From: CAYOBW01 sp964402115
GTDB lineage: Bacteria > Verrucomicrobiota > Kiritimatiellia > UBA8416 > CAYOBW01
NCBI GenBank assembly: GCA_964402115.1
Contig: CAYOBW010000072.1
Location: 1 to 27,207, forward strand
DNA: 27,207 bases
Reading direction: 5' to 3'
In this document: positions 8,226 through 15,905 of the stretch, one piece after another
Layout: every line of letters begins with the position of its first letter
Position numbering within the stretch: the first letter of the stretch is position 1
The notes under the pieces: generated by a model
What the model was told of the DNA's origin: nothing
The model's database searches: none
The model's input: the letters and a program-made list of their open reading frames with translations, nothing else
Program-made: the position numbers and the translations under genes

Positions 8226-9689
8226 TCAGCGTCCGACCAACTCCACCTGACCCAGCCGGTAGCGCCGCTGGCCGTCATCCCCGGCCAACGGCAGGGCCAG
8301 CACGGGCGTGCCGTCGCGCCGGCCGACCGAGATGAAGACGTCGCACGTCCCCGGCGGCGTGACCGGCGCAACCCGTCCGGCGGTCAGCGTGCTGCGCCAC
8401 ACGCGCACGGGCGGAGCGTCGGCGGGACCGGTCGTCAGTTCGCGCACGTCGAAGCTCTCGTCGGCCAGCACCGCGACCAGTCCGCCCTGCGCGTCCTTGA
8501 GGGTCAGCGTGACGAACCCGCCCGGGTAGCAGGGCGCCACGCCCACGTTGGCCCAGGACGATTCCACGGTGAACGGCCGCCCGCTGACCACGCGTGCGGG
8601 CCAGGAACACGCGCGGAGCTGCAGGCGGTAGCCGAGACGGCGGTTGATGCGGTCGATCACGGCCCGGTTGGCTTCGAGCAACTCGCGCGGCCACCAGTGG
8701 ATGGTCAGGTAGCTGGCATGGTACTCCTCGACCGCGCGCAGCAGCAGCGAGCCGTCGCCCCACGCCTGCCGCGCCTGGGACGAACCGAAGTGCTCGTGCT
8801 CCACGATCACCGGCGCCACCGGCCAGAACGGCTGGGCCATCCGCGCATGGTACCACGATTGCGGAGGGGGCTGTACGCAGATGCTGTCGTCGCGCAGGCT
8901 GATGCCCTTCGACAGCGCGTAGTCGGTCAACGGCTGCGGCCCATCGGCGCTTTGCGGGCCGGTGACGTCATCGCTCAGTGCGAGCCGCGTCCGCGGAAAG
9001 TACTTGAGATGCAGGTCGATATGCCGCCGGACGATGTCGTTCGCCTGCGCCTGGGGCACGCGGCTGCTGCCGCCGGTGTGCCCCTCGCCCCACATGCCGT
9101 AGGTGCCGATGTCGAGGAAGGCGACAGCCGGGTTGCCGTCATAGCGTGCGGCCAGCGCCCGCAGCAGGTTCTCCAGCTTGGCGAGGAACACGGGGTCGTC
9201 GAACACCGGATCCCACAGCTTGCCCGCGGGGTCGGGGCCCTGGCCCCAGGTGTAGGTGACGCCCCGGGCGCCAGCCTGCTTCACCCACTCCGGCGTGGCA
9301 TAGGGCAGCCAGTTCTCGGAGCAGGTGAGGCGAAAAGCGACGCGCTTCCCGCGAGCCACCCAGCGCTGCGCCGGCGTGTCCAGCACGGCCCAGTTGAACC
9401 GCCCCTCCTCGGGTTCGACAAACGCCCACGGGATGCGGAGGTAGACGGTGGAGAGGCCGGGCCATTCGTCCACCGTGTCGGCGGGCGCCAGTTTCGAACC
9501 GTAGTTCTGCGGCACGTTGGAGTAGAACATGAGCGTCCAACCCATGTCCGGATTGACGAGTGCGGCGCCCGTGTCAGCGGGCTGCACCGTCACGCGCGGC
9601 TCGTCGGCGGGCGCGTCCGCCGCGCCCACCCCGCACAGCGGCGCGGCGAGAAGCACTACCGCGCCCATCCACTTGCAGACACGCAGCAT
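8226..9689 (-). CDS. Secreted DUF4832-type glycoside-hydrolase-like protein
   Basis: This 487-residue protein has a signal peptide (MLRVCKWMGAVVLLAAPLCG). A TIM-barrel-like N-terminal half follows, with NPDMGWTLMFY, VYLRIPWAFVEPEEGRFNW (residues 82-100) and FLDIGTYGMWGEGH (191-204). The spacing of VEPEEGRFNW and of Glu202 in WGEGH resembles clan GH-A beta-galactosidase-like enzymes. The C-terminal part (SWPARVVSGRPFTVESSWANVGVAPCYPGG) matches the DUF4832 beta-sandwich as I know it. I assign fold and family, not substrate. The ATG at 9689 lies seven bases after the esterase stop, and GAGG lies about five bases upstream, so the two genes are co-transcribed. It probably acts on the same glycan as the flanking esterase and sulfatase. 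Confidence 0.85.
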   Translation of the reverse strand: MLRVCKWMGAVVLLAAPLCGVGAADAPADEPRVTVQPADTGAALVNPDMGWTLMFYSNVPQNYGSKLAPADTVDEWPGLSTVYLRIPWAFVEPEEGRFNWAVLDTPAQRWVARGKRVAFRLTCSENWLPYATPEWVKQAGARGVTYTWGQGPDPAGKLWDPVFDDPVFLAKLENLLRALAARYDGNPAVAFLDIGTYGMWGEGHTGGSSRVPQAQANDIVRRHIDLHLKYFPRTRLALSDDVTGPQSADGPQPLTDYALSKGISLRDDSICVQPPPQSWYHARMAQPFWPVAPVIVEHEHFGSSQARQAWGDGSLLLRAVEEYHASYLTIHWWPRELLEANRAVIDRINRRLGYRLQLRACSWPARVVSGRPFTVESSWANVGVAPCYPGGFVTLTLKDAQGGLVAVLADESFDVRELTTGPADAPPVRVWRSTLTAGRVAPVTPPGTCDVFISVGRRDGTPVLALPLAGDDGQRRYRLGQVELVGR

Positions 9690-9696
9690 GCTCGCC

Positions 9697-11736
9697 TCAC
9701 TTCCTGCCGGCGGTCAACCCCGGCCAATCGTCCGTGCGGAAAGGCACGGCCGGCAATCCCGCGCGATTGTACAGGTTGCAGACGGGATTGGCGTCCCACC
9801 CGTACCGAACCGCCGCGGGACGGGTGACCTGGGGCGAGGAGACGACGATCGTATCGCCGCGGATCACGGCGTCGGCCCAGACAAACGTCGGCCGTGGCGC
9901 GGGGGCGCCGGCGACGCCGGGAGGCAGGGCTTCAGCGATCGCGAAACCGGTCAGCTTGTCGCCCTTGGCGACGAGACCGCCTCCGACGTGGTCGAAGCTG
10001 AGGTGGATGGCGGCGTCCACGACCTTCAGCGCGCGATAGGTGGGGCCGGAGCCCTCGACGGCCTGGCCATACGTCGTCGCCAGGGCGCTGAGGGCCAGGC
10101 GCCGCCCGACCTCCTGCTTGTTGCGCGGATGGATGTCGGCCGCATCCCCGATGTCGATCGCCATGGCAACGCCGCAGTTGGGCAGCGCGCCGGCCGTAAA
10201 GGCCTGCGCCTCGCGCAACTCCGCCCACTCGTTGTCGCGCGGCGTGGGACACACGGCGAGGAAGTTCGCCAGCGAGACGATGTGAAAGCCGAAATCGCCG
10301 ACCCCGAACTGCTTCCGCCAATCGTGGATCAGCGCGGGCAGGAGCGCGCGATACTGGTACGCCCGCCCGGCGTTGGACTCGCCCTGGTACCAGATCGCGC
10401 CCTTGATGGCATACGGCAGCAGGGGCGCGATCATCCCGTTGTAGAGCACGGTACTGACATTGGGGTTGTTGGCGCCCGCGGACGGCACCGGCTGCACCGC
10501 GGCGAGCGCGGCGCTGGCCTGCATGCGCCAGGGCCCCGCCAGCGGCACGGCCGCTGCCTCGTCATCCGCGGGGAAGACCCGCATCTGCGCCGCCTGCCCC
10601 GTGATCCCGCCCGCGCCGGCGGTGTCGAGCACGCGGATGGCGATGACGTTGCGTCCGGCGACCACGACGGCGGCCGGCACCTTGTAGACGCGCGGCGCGG
10701 TCCACCCCTCCATCTGCCCGACCTTGACGCCATTCACCCACGTTACGTCCATGTCGTCTATGGGGCCGAGGCAGAGCGTCAGTTCCTTGCCCACCCACGC
10801 GGCCGGCGCTTCGAACGCGCGCTGAAACCAGACCACGCCGTCGTAGTCGGGAAGCCCCGCGCCCTCCCACGCCGCAGGCATGTCGGCCGTCTTCCACGCG
10901 CCCGCATCCGTCTCGGGCTTGAACCAGCCCGCGGCCGTGCCGGGATCCTTCGCCTGAAACCACTGCTCCACGACGGAGCCCTGCGCGCCCTGCCGCTCCG
11001 CCTCGGCCAGGAGAGCCACCTGCGCCACGGCCGGTTTGAAGTCGTCGAGTGCTTCGAGCGCCCCGGCGCTCGTCCAGGCCTCGGCGATCGTGCCGCCCCA
11101 GGAGCTGTTGATCAGGCCCACCGGCACCTTCAGCGCCTCGTTGAGGTTGCGGCCGAAGAAGTAGCCGACCGCCGAGAAGCCGCCGACCGTGGCCGGCGTG
11201 CACGGCTGCCAGGCGGCGGCCGGAACGGAGCGCGGCGTGAACGCGACGCACTTCGGTACGGTGAAGAGCCGGAGCTGCGGCTGATTGGCGCCGGCGATTT
11301 CGGCGGCCGCGTTGTCCGCGCCACCAACCGGGAACTCCATGTTCGACTGGCCGGAGCAGACCCACACATCCCCGACGAGAACATTCGTGCTGGTTACCGA
11401 TTGCGGCCCGGTGACAAGCAGCGTGTACGGGCCGCCCGCCTTGAACGGGCCGATGCCGGCCTGCCAGCGCCCGTCCTGCCCGGCCACGGTGCCGGCCGTC
11501 TTGCCGTTCAGCGTGACGGTGACCTTCGCGCCCGGCGCGGTCCACCCCCATACGGGCGCCTTCATGTCGCGCTGCAGCACCGTGTTGTGCGAGAAGAGCG
11601 GATGCAGGAACGGGCGATCCTCGGCGCCGAGCGCCGGGCCGGCCGCCGCCAGCAGCACCCCCGCCAGCGCCACGACCGCCGCCGTCCCCCTCGCCACCAC
11701 CCCCCACTCCATCCGCCCGCCGTCCGCCTGTGTCAT
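9697..11736 (-). CDS. Secreted sialate O-acetylesterase-family carbohydrate esterase
   Basis: This 679-residue SGNH-fold esterase should remove O-acetyl groups from sugars. After a signal peptide and a beta-domain comes GDVWVCSGQSNME, with nucleophile Ser131. Block WYQGESN is at 449-455, and the catalytic acid-base pair lies in DIHPRNKQEVG (Asp534, His536). Between them sits an inserted jelly-roll domain (VVWFQRAFEAP to NVIAIRVLDTAG), as usual in bacterial members. The family name comes from sialic acid, but plant or algal glycans are common substrates. The ATG at 11736 is preferred because AGGAGG lies nine bases upstream. A second ATG at 11712 would shorten the signal peptide region. It is the first gene of the operon with the DUF4832 protein and sulfatase, divergent from the gene at 11932. 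Confidence 0.95.
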   Translation of the reverse strand: MTQADGGRMEWGVVARGTAAVVALAGVLLAAAGPALGAEDRPFLHPLFSHNTVLQRDMKAPVWGWTAPGAKVTVTLNGKTAGTVAGQDGRWQAGIGPFKAGGPYTLLVTGPQSVTSTNVLVGDVWVCSGQSNMEFPVGGADNAAAEIAGANQPQLRLFTVPKCVAFTPRSVPAAAWQPCTPATVGGFSAVGYFFGRNLNEALKVPVGLINSSWGGTIAEAWTSAGALEALDDFKPAVAQVALLAEAERQGAQGSVVEQWFQAKDPGTAAGWFKPETDAGAWKTADMPAAWEGAGLPDYDGVVWFQRAFEAPAAWVGKELTLCLGPIDDMDVTWVNGVKVGQMEGWTAPRVYKVPAAVVVAGRNVIAIRVLDTAGAGGITGQAAQMRVFPADDEAAAVPLAGPWRMQASAALAAVQPVPSAGANNPNVSTVLYNGMIAPLLPYAIKGAIWYQGESNAGRAYQYRALLPALIHDWRKQFGVGDFGFHIVSLANFLAVCPTPRDNEWAELREAQAFTAGALPNCGVAMAIDIGDAADIHPRNKQEVGRRLALSALATTYGQAVEGSGPTYRALKVVDAAIHLSFDHVGGGLVAKGDKLTGFAIAEALPPGVAGAPAPRPTFVWADAVIRGDTIVVSSPQVTRPAAVRYGWDANPVCNLYNRAGLPAVPFRTDDWPGLTAGRK

Positions 11737-11857
11737 GACGATACCCCTCCTGCCGGCGCCCGAGCGCCACCTGCCGCGCACCCCGCCACCGATTCGGCGG
11801 CCCACGGTAGTCGCCCGCCGGGCGGACTGCAAACAAGAAAGCAGTCAGCATTCGCGC

Positions 11858-11886
11858 TTGACCCGGTACGGCGCATGCGCCAATTT
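11858..11886 (+). promoter_or_regulatory. Candidate sigma-70-like promoter for the barrel-protein gene
   Basis: TTGACC (11858-11863) is separated by 17 bases from CAATTT (11881-11886). The -35 element is good but the -10 is poor. It lies 46 nt upstream of the start at 11932, in the 195-bp divergent gap. No other convincing pair was seen there. Confidence 0.3.
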
Positions 11887-11931
11887 CTTCCCCGCGCCGA
11901 CGCAACCCCGCCGGCCCTGGAGCGAACCGAC

Positions 11932-13164
11932 ATGAGAGCGATGACCCTGATCCTGTGCGCCTTGATCGGCACGTGCCTGCTGACCGCCACCGGGGCGGCT
12001 GAACGCAAGATCTTCACCTTTCGCCTGGAATCCGTGCGCACGCACGACAAGTACGGCCCCTTCCGGTTCGAGGACAGCTCGATCGTGACGATCGGCGTGA
12101 AGGACTACCTGCTGCGGCTGCCCACCCGTACGGCGATTTCGTTCTACTCGCCGAACCGTGACGAAACCTACGGCCCGTTCGATTTCGTCAATGGCCGGAT
12201 CGTCGTGATCGAAGGCGTCTCGCTGACTGTCACGGACATCGAAACTGTCTCCGAGCCGGCGCCGGAACCGTCCCCGGACTTCTCGCCCGAGCGCCCGGCC
12301 CCCGTCCCGCCCCCCGCCCCGCGCCCCACACCGACGCCCGCGCGCAAGCCAACGCCCGCGCGCAAGCCGGCGCAACCGGCGCCCCCCGAGCCGGCGCCGC
12401 GCGAGGTGGTCCGGGTCGAGCGCGTCGTGGTCGAGGAGCGCTCCTGGACGCACGACATTTCCCTCGGCGGCAGCCTGACCGTGGGCGCCCTCACCGCGTA
12501 CGACCGCCAGTCGGAAACGATCGCCACCCGCCCCGTGGATATCCAGCGCGACACCTTCAGCGCGTTCCTGCACAAGGGCGGCTGGACGATGCGCATTGGC
12601 GCCACGCCCAGCGCCAGCTGGTCGAACGACATCCTGGGCAGCGGCACGAACAGCATCCTGACCACGCGCGTCGACGACGGGCAGGGGTTCAACGGCGACA
12701 TCCGCTATGCCTACGACGTGTTCAACCGCGAGCCGTTGCGCGTGGCGCTTTTCGGCGAGCTGTACTATGGCTTCGAGAGCTACACGCTGGTCGGCCGCTC
12801 CCTGCGCGAAGCGCCCGCCGCCGGCGCCACGAACGGCGTGCCCACGCAGGGGGCGCTCACGTACGCGACGGATGAGGACAGCGTGACGCTGACCGAGCTG
12901 GTGGGCCGGCTCGGCGCGGAGGTTGCCGTGCGGCACGACAACTGGTCGCTCTACAGCCGCCTGGGCGTCGTGGCGTTGAACGACGTCGGCTTCGATGCCT
13001 CGATCGACGTCGGCAACCAGCCGGTCCGTTTCAGCCTCGACCGCCAGGGCCTGCTGTCGGCCCTGGCAGGCGGCAGTGCGGAGCTGCTGGGTTTCACCTG
13101 CTTTGTCGAAGGCACGCTCGGCGACGTTCAAAGCGTCACCGTTGGGGTCAGTCACCGTCTGTGA
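11932..13164 (+). CDS. Exported protein with Pro-rich linker and outer-membrane-barrel-like C-terminus
   Basis: This 410-residue protein has four parts: a signal peptide (residues 1-23); an N-terminal domain of two similar halves marked by KYGPFRF (40-46) and TYGPFDF (79-85); a Pro/Ala/Lys linker (about 108-155) containing the tandem TPARKP; and a C-terminal region of ~240 residues. The last part has alternating beta strands typical of outer-membrane barrels (FSAFLHKGGWTMRIG, VALFGELYYGFESYTL, WSLYSRLGVVAL) and ends SVTVGVSHRL. I infer an outer-membrane or surface protein whose linker spans periplasm or peptidoglycan. No named family is certain. The ATG at 11932 has GGAG nine bases upstream. 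The open frame continues far upstream, but that part is antisense to the esterase and has no signal peptide. It is divergent from the esterase operon and could belong to the same regulon. Confidence 0.8.
   Translation: MRAMTLILCALIGTCLLTATGAAERKIFTFRLESVRTHDKYGPFRFEDSSIVTIGVKDYLLRLPTRTAISFYSPNRDETYGPFDFVNGRIVVIEGVSLTVTDIETVSEPAPEPSPDFSPERPAPVPPPAPRPTPTPARKPTPARKPAQPAPPEPAPREVVRVERVVVEERSWTHDISLGGSLTVGALTAYDRQSETIATRPVDIQRDTFSAFLHKGGWTMRIGATPSASWSNDILGSGTNSILTTRVDDGQGFNGDIRYAYDVFNREPLRVALFGELYYGFESYTLVGRSLREAPAAGATNGVPTQGALTYATDEDSVTLTELVGRLGAEVAVRHDNWSLYSRLGVVALNDVGFDASIDVGNQPVRFSLDRQGLLSALAGGSAELLGFTCFVEGTLGDVQSVTVGVSHRL
12334..12369 (+). repeat. Tandem 18-bp duplication in the Pro-rich linker
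   Basis: Two adjacent 18-base units (12334-12351 and 12352-12369) differ only at the last base and encode TPARKP twice. They lie inside the linker of the barrel-like protein and suggest slippage-driven length variation. Confidence 0.75.
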
Positions 13165-13218
13165 CCTCAGCCCCGCTACGCACCGTCCCCGCCTGTCACA
13201 CCGGGGCGGCGGCGTCTG

Positions 13219-13351
13219 CCATCCGATCACAGAAATAGCAGCCGCGCACACTATTCAAGAGGCGATTGACATAGCCGACGCCGGAGCGACCGTCTGGGTT
13301 GCCAACGGGACATACGAAACGGGAGGCGGGAATCGCGAGGGAGTTGTTTGA
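13219..13351 (+). pseudogene. Relic of a right-handed beta-helix (autotransporter/adhesin-like) protein N-terminus
   Basis: The frame ending at the TGA at 13349-13351 encodes HTIQEAIDIADAGATVWV followed by ANGTYETGGG. This is the hallmark opening of secreted parallel beta-helix proteins, normally hundreds of residues long and written IQ-A-(V/I)D-A-A--GDTVWV-NGTY. Here it stops after about 40 residues, and no continuation is visible in other frames downstream. No signal peptide or start is attached. I read it as the remnant of a larger deleted surface-protein gene. The rest of the gap 13165-13545 holds nothing I can support. Confidence 0.6.
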
Positions 13352-13545
13352 GACTCCAGTCGTAAGTTATTGGTCTCACGAGCCGTGAGAAATGGCGGTG
13401 CGCTGCGGATGCGATGAGATGACCAGGCCGCCGTGGATAGGGGACGCGGGCTAACTCTCGGTCGCGGTTTCCCCGTTTCCGCCAAGGATGCGAAAGAGCG
13501 TCGATCGGCGAGCGTGGGCGGCTCGCGTGCAGCGCCTTGCCGGGA

Positions 13546-13959
13546 TCAACGCGGCAACCACAGAATGGAAACCAGCTTCGCGACGGCTTTGAACTCGGGA
13601 TCTCCCGTGACCACGGTCGCGGACAATTCCTGTGCAAGGGCGATCGCGAAGGCATCGGCGAAGGACACCCTGTAGTGCGCCTTGATGTGCGCCGCCGCGA
13701 AGGTCCGCGCACGGTCAACTGTCGCCACGGTGATAGGCAACTGCTCGATAGCGGCAAGGGCCTTGCGTACCTCTGTCAGCCCCCGTTCGCGCTCGACGAT
13801 GTACGCGCACTCGCCGAGGTTGATGACGGACAGGTGCACGCTCCCGCGCTGTATCTGCCCATGTTCAAGCACCTCGCGAACAAGACCGGCGCCCCGCTCG
13901 TCGGCGAGGTAGGCCAGCAGGGCAAAGGAATCCAGGACGTAACTACCGGGCGCTGTCAC
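13546..13959 (-). CDS. vapC: PIN-domain ribonuclease toxin (VapC family)
   Basis: This 137-residue PIN-domain protein is the expected size for VapC toxins, which cleave specific RNAs, often initiator tRNA. The acidic metal-binding residues are present: Asp10 in YVLDSFALLAYL, Glu50 in INLGECAYI, Asp102 in SFADAFAIALA and Asp120 in VVTGDPEFK. It starts at a GTG (13957-13959) with GGAG about seven bases upstream. The start lies 17 bp inside the end of the antitoxin gene, the usual coupled arrangement. The frame is intact to the stop, so the toxin is probably functional and restrained by its partner. It is flanked on both sides by repeat debris or relics, consistent with a mobile or recently acquired module. 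The target RNA cannot be read from the sequence. Confidence 0.93.
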   Translation of the reverse strand: MTAPGSYVLDSFALLAYLADERGAGLVREVLEHGQIQRGSVHLSVINLGECAYIVERERGLTEVRKALAAIEQLPITVATVDRARTFAAAHIKAHYRVSFADAFAIALAQELSATVVTGDPEFKAVAKLVSILWLPR

Positions 13960-14185
13960 GTTTCCGCTCCCGTGCCCGGTCCTTCAACAGGGGGCCGGTC
14001 AGAGACCGCGGCCCCTTGAGCAAGCCCTGGCCGTCGCGGATGGGGTTGGCCAGCATGGGCACCAAACTCAGCCCCCCCCCGTAGTCCACGATCTTCATCT
14101 GCGATCCCGGACGAACCTGGTATTGCCTCCGATACGCGGCTGGAATCACCACCCACCCTTTCGACGACACGGTCACAGTCGGCAT
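13943..14185 (-). CDS. vapB: AbrB/MazE-fold antitoxin (VapB family)
   Basis: This 80-residue antitoxin has an N-terminal SpoVT/AbrB swapped-hairpin DNA-binding domain, visible as TVTVSSKGWVVIPAAYRRQYQVRPGSQMKI. A disordered, charged C-terminus (LLKDRARERKRDSAR) should wrap and block the PIN toxin. The ATG at 14185 is preferred over the GTG six bases upstream because AGGAGG lies nine bases before the ATG but only three before the GTG. It overlaps vapC by 17 bp. By analogy with the family, the protein probably represses its own promoter, which should lie just upstream at about 14190-14260. No clear operator palindrome was seen there. Confidence 0.92.
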   Translation of the reverse strand: MPTVTVSSKGWVVIPAAYRRQYQVRPGSQMKIVDYGGGLSLVPMLANPIRDGQGLLKGPRSLTGPLLKDRARERKRDSAR

Positions 14186-14262
14186 GGCCACGCCCCTCCT
14201 ACGTTATACATCCGACGGCGAATGTATCACCCGCGACGCATTTTCGCAACGGTGTTTTCGCT

Positions 14263-14285
14263 CGGGCGCGCTGGCGTCCCGCCCG
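14263..14285. repeat. GC-rich hairpin, probable dispersed-repeat fragment
   Basis: CGGGCG (14263-14268) pairs with CGCCCG (14280-14285) around CGCTGGCGTCC. The surrounding stretch (about 14255-14310) translates to AGVPPALCANG on the plus strand and CAKSGRDASAPERKHR on the minus strand. I associate such peptides with translated dispersed repeats of PVC genomes (from memory, not searched). It lies in the gene-free gap 14186-14586. Confidence 0.4.
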
Positions 14286-14410
14286 CTCTTTGCGCAAACG
14301 GGGTGGCGGCTGATTGACTCCCGTGGATGCCAGCGGTTGCGAGGTGCGGGAACGGACTGGCGGACTGGCTGAGCGTGCACGCACCACGGGAGGCACGGTA
14401 CATGGCTGGG

Positions 14411-14538
14411 TACTAACCGTCTCGGAATTGTCGCTGCCTGCGCGCCGAAACGGCGGAGACCGCCGTCTCCAGCGCAAATGGAGCCGGCCGTCCTCGGCCG
14501 GTAGAGCGCGTATCGCGACAACAATGAGACGGTTAGTA
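14411..14538. mobile_element. MITE-like element with 24-bp imperfect terminal inverted repeats
   Basis: The ends 14411-14434 and 14515-14538 are inverted repeats matching at 20 of 24 positions, including an unbroken outer 13 bp (TACTAACCGTCTC). The element is 128 bp and has no coding capacity. Inside are two further perfect hairpins: GGAGAC/GTCTCC at 14455-14470 (loop CGCC) and CCGGCCG/CGGCCGG at 14484-14501 (loop TCCT). The outermost TA at each end could be a TA target duplication, as left by mariner/IS630-type transposases. It lies between vapB and rhaA. Confidence 0.65.
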
Positions 14539-14586
14539 ATGCGCGTGACGTAACGTGCGAGGGTTCCCTTGCCGCCGCGTCTACCC

Positions 14587-15864
14587 CTACCCTCGTTGCG
14601 CAAGCACGTCGCGCTCGTAGGCCTTGACCTGCAGCAGCCACTCCGCGCCATCCGGCACATCCTGGCTGGCGCAGTAGTAGTCCCACACCGCGCCGAGCGG
14701 CAGGGTCTTGAACTCCTCCTGCCACGCCAGCCGGCTGGTGAAGTCGCCGGCGCGCTCGCAGGCGCGCAGATCCGTGGCCGGCTGCAGCAGGGCGTACAGC
14801 AGGGCCTTGAGCATGCAGCGCGTGCCGATGACCCACGCGGCGATGCGGTTGATGCTGGCGTCGAAGAAGTCGAGGCCGATGTGGACGCGCCCCAGCAGGT
14901 TGCCGCGCACCAGCTCCTCGGCGATCGCGCGCAGCTCGTCGGACAGGATGACGACGTGGTCGCTGTCCCACCGGACGCCGCGGCTGACGTGCAGCAGCAC
15001 CTCGGGCACGAAGAGCAGCACGGAGGAGAGCTTGTCGGAGATCACCTCGGTCGGGTGGAAGTGGCCGCTGTCGAGGGTGAGCAGAATCTGCTTCTGCACC
15101 GCGTAGCCCATGTAGAACTCGTGGGAGCCGGCCACGTAGGACTCGGAACCGATGCCGAAGAGCTTGCACTCCACGGCGTCGAGGTTGTAGCGCGGGTTGA
15201 GCGGCTGCGCCAGGACGGCATCCAGCGATTCGCGCAGCCGCTCGCGCGGCGCCTGGCGGTCGACGGGGATATCCTTGGAGCCGTCGGGAATCCAGATGTT
15301 CGTCACGCAGGGCGTGCCGAGCTTCCGGCCGATGTCCGCGCCGATGCGGCGGCAGGCTTTGCCGTGCTCGATCCAGAACGAGCGAATGCCCTTGTCCGGG
15401 TGGGTGAGCGTCAGCCCGTCCGCCGCCTTCGGGTGCGAGAAGTAGGAGGGGTTGAAGTCCATGCCCAGGCGGCGGGACTTGCACCAGTCGATCCAGCGCG
15501 AGAAATGGCGGGTCTGGAGCGCGTCGCGGTCGACGCGCCGGGCGCCGGTTTCCGCGTAGAGCGCGTGCAGGTTGAGCCGGTGCCGGCCGGGGATCAGCGA
15601 CAGCGCCATGTCGAGGTCCATGCGCAGCTCGTCGGCGGTGCGGGCCTTGCCGGGGTAGTTGCCCGTGGCCTGGATGCCGCCGCCGGAGAGCGTGGCGTCC
15701 GGGGTCTCGAACCCGCCCACGTCATCGCCCTGCCAGCAGTGCAGGCTGACGGGGATGCGCGGCAGCGCGCGCAGAACCTGGTCGGTGTTGACGCCGATCT
15801 CGCCGTACGTTTCGCGGGCCAGTTGATACGACTGTTCGATCCGCCGGGTCTTGCTCATGCTCAT
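14587..15864 (-). CDS. rhaA: L-rhamnose isomerase
   Basis: This 425-residue cytoplasmic enzyme interconverts L-rhamnose and L-rhamnulose, and its length matches the known family (about 420). Characteristic stretches include SLHCWQGDDVGGFE (residues 40-53), LNLHALYAE (97-105), MDFNPSYFSHPKAADG (135-150) and FWIEHGKACRRIGADIG. The metal-site segment LDSGHFHPTE carries Asp265, His268 and His270, and HIGLDFFDASINR supplies further acidic ligands. The ATG at 15864 is chosen because AGGA lies seven bases upstream. The next ATG, two codons later, is an alternative. It lies 41 nt downstream of the class II aldolase, giving isomerase and aldolase in one transcript. Rhamnulokinase (rhaB) is not in the window, so the kinase step must be encoded elsewhere. 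Confidence 0.97.
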   Translation of the reverse strand: MSMSKTRRIEQSYQLARETYGEIGVNTDQVLRALPRIPVSLHCWQGDDVGGFETPDATLSGGGIQATGNYPGKARTADELRMDLDMALSLIPGRHRLNLHALYAETGARRVDRDALQTRHFSRWIDWCKSRRLGMDFNPSYFSHPKAADGLTLTHPDKGIRSFWIEHGKACRRIGADIGRKLGTPCVTNIWIPDGSKDIPVDRQAPRERLRESLDAVLAQPLNPRYNLDAVECKLFGIGSESYVAGSHEFYMGYAVQKQILLTLDSGHFHPTEVISDKLSSVLLFVPEVLLHVSRGVRWDSDHVVILSDELRAIAEELVRGNLLGRVHIGLDFFDASINRIAAWVIGTRCMLKALLYALLQPATDLRACERAGDFTSRLAWQEEFKTLPLGAVWDYYCASQDVPDGAEWLLQVKAYERDVLAQRG

Positions 15865-15905
15865 CTCTGCATCCTTTCGGTTAGGTCGGGGCGGAGCCGT
15901 CGGGC

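Noticed and set aside
9529..11931. Long open frame on the plus strand running into the barrel-protein gene
   Set aside because: It is antisense to the esterase and DUF4832 genes, is rich in Arg, Gly and Pro as expected of high-GC shadow frames, and has no domain or signal. The real start is at 11932.
13141..13215. Terminator after the barrel-protein gene
   Set aside because: Short CCCCG/CGGGG and GTCAC/GTGAC stems exist but no T-tract follows.
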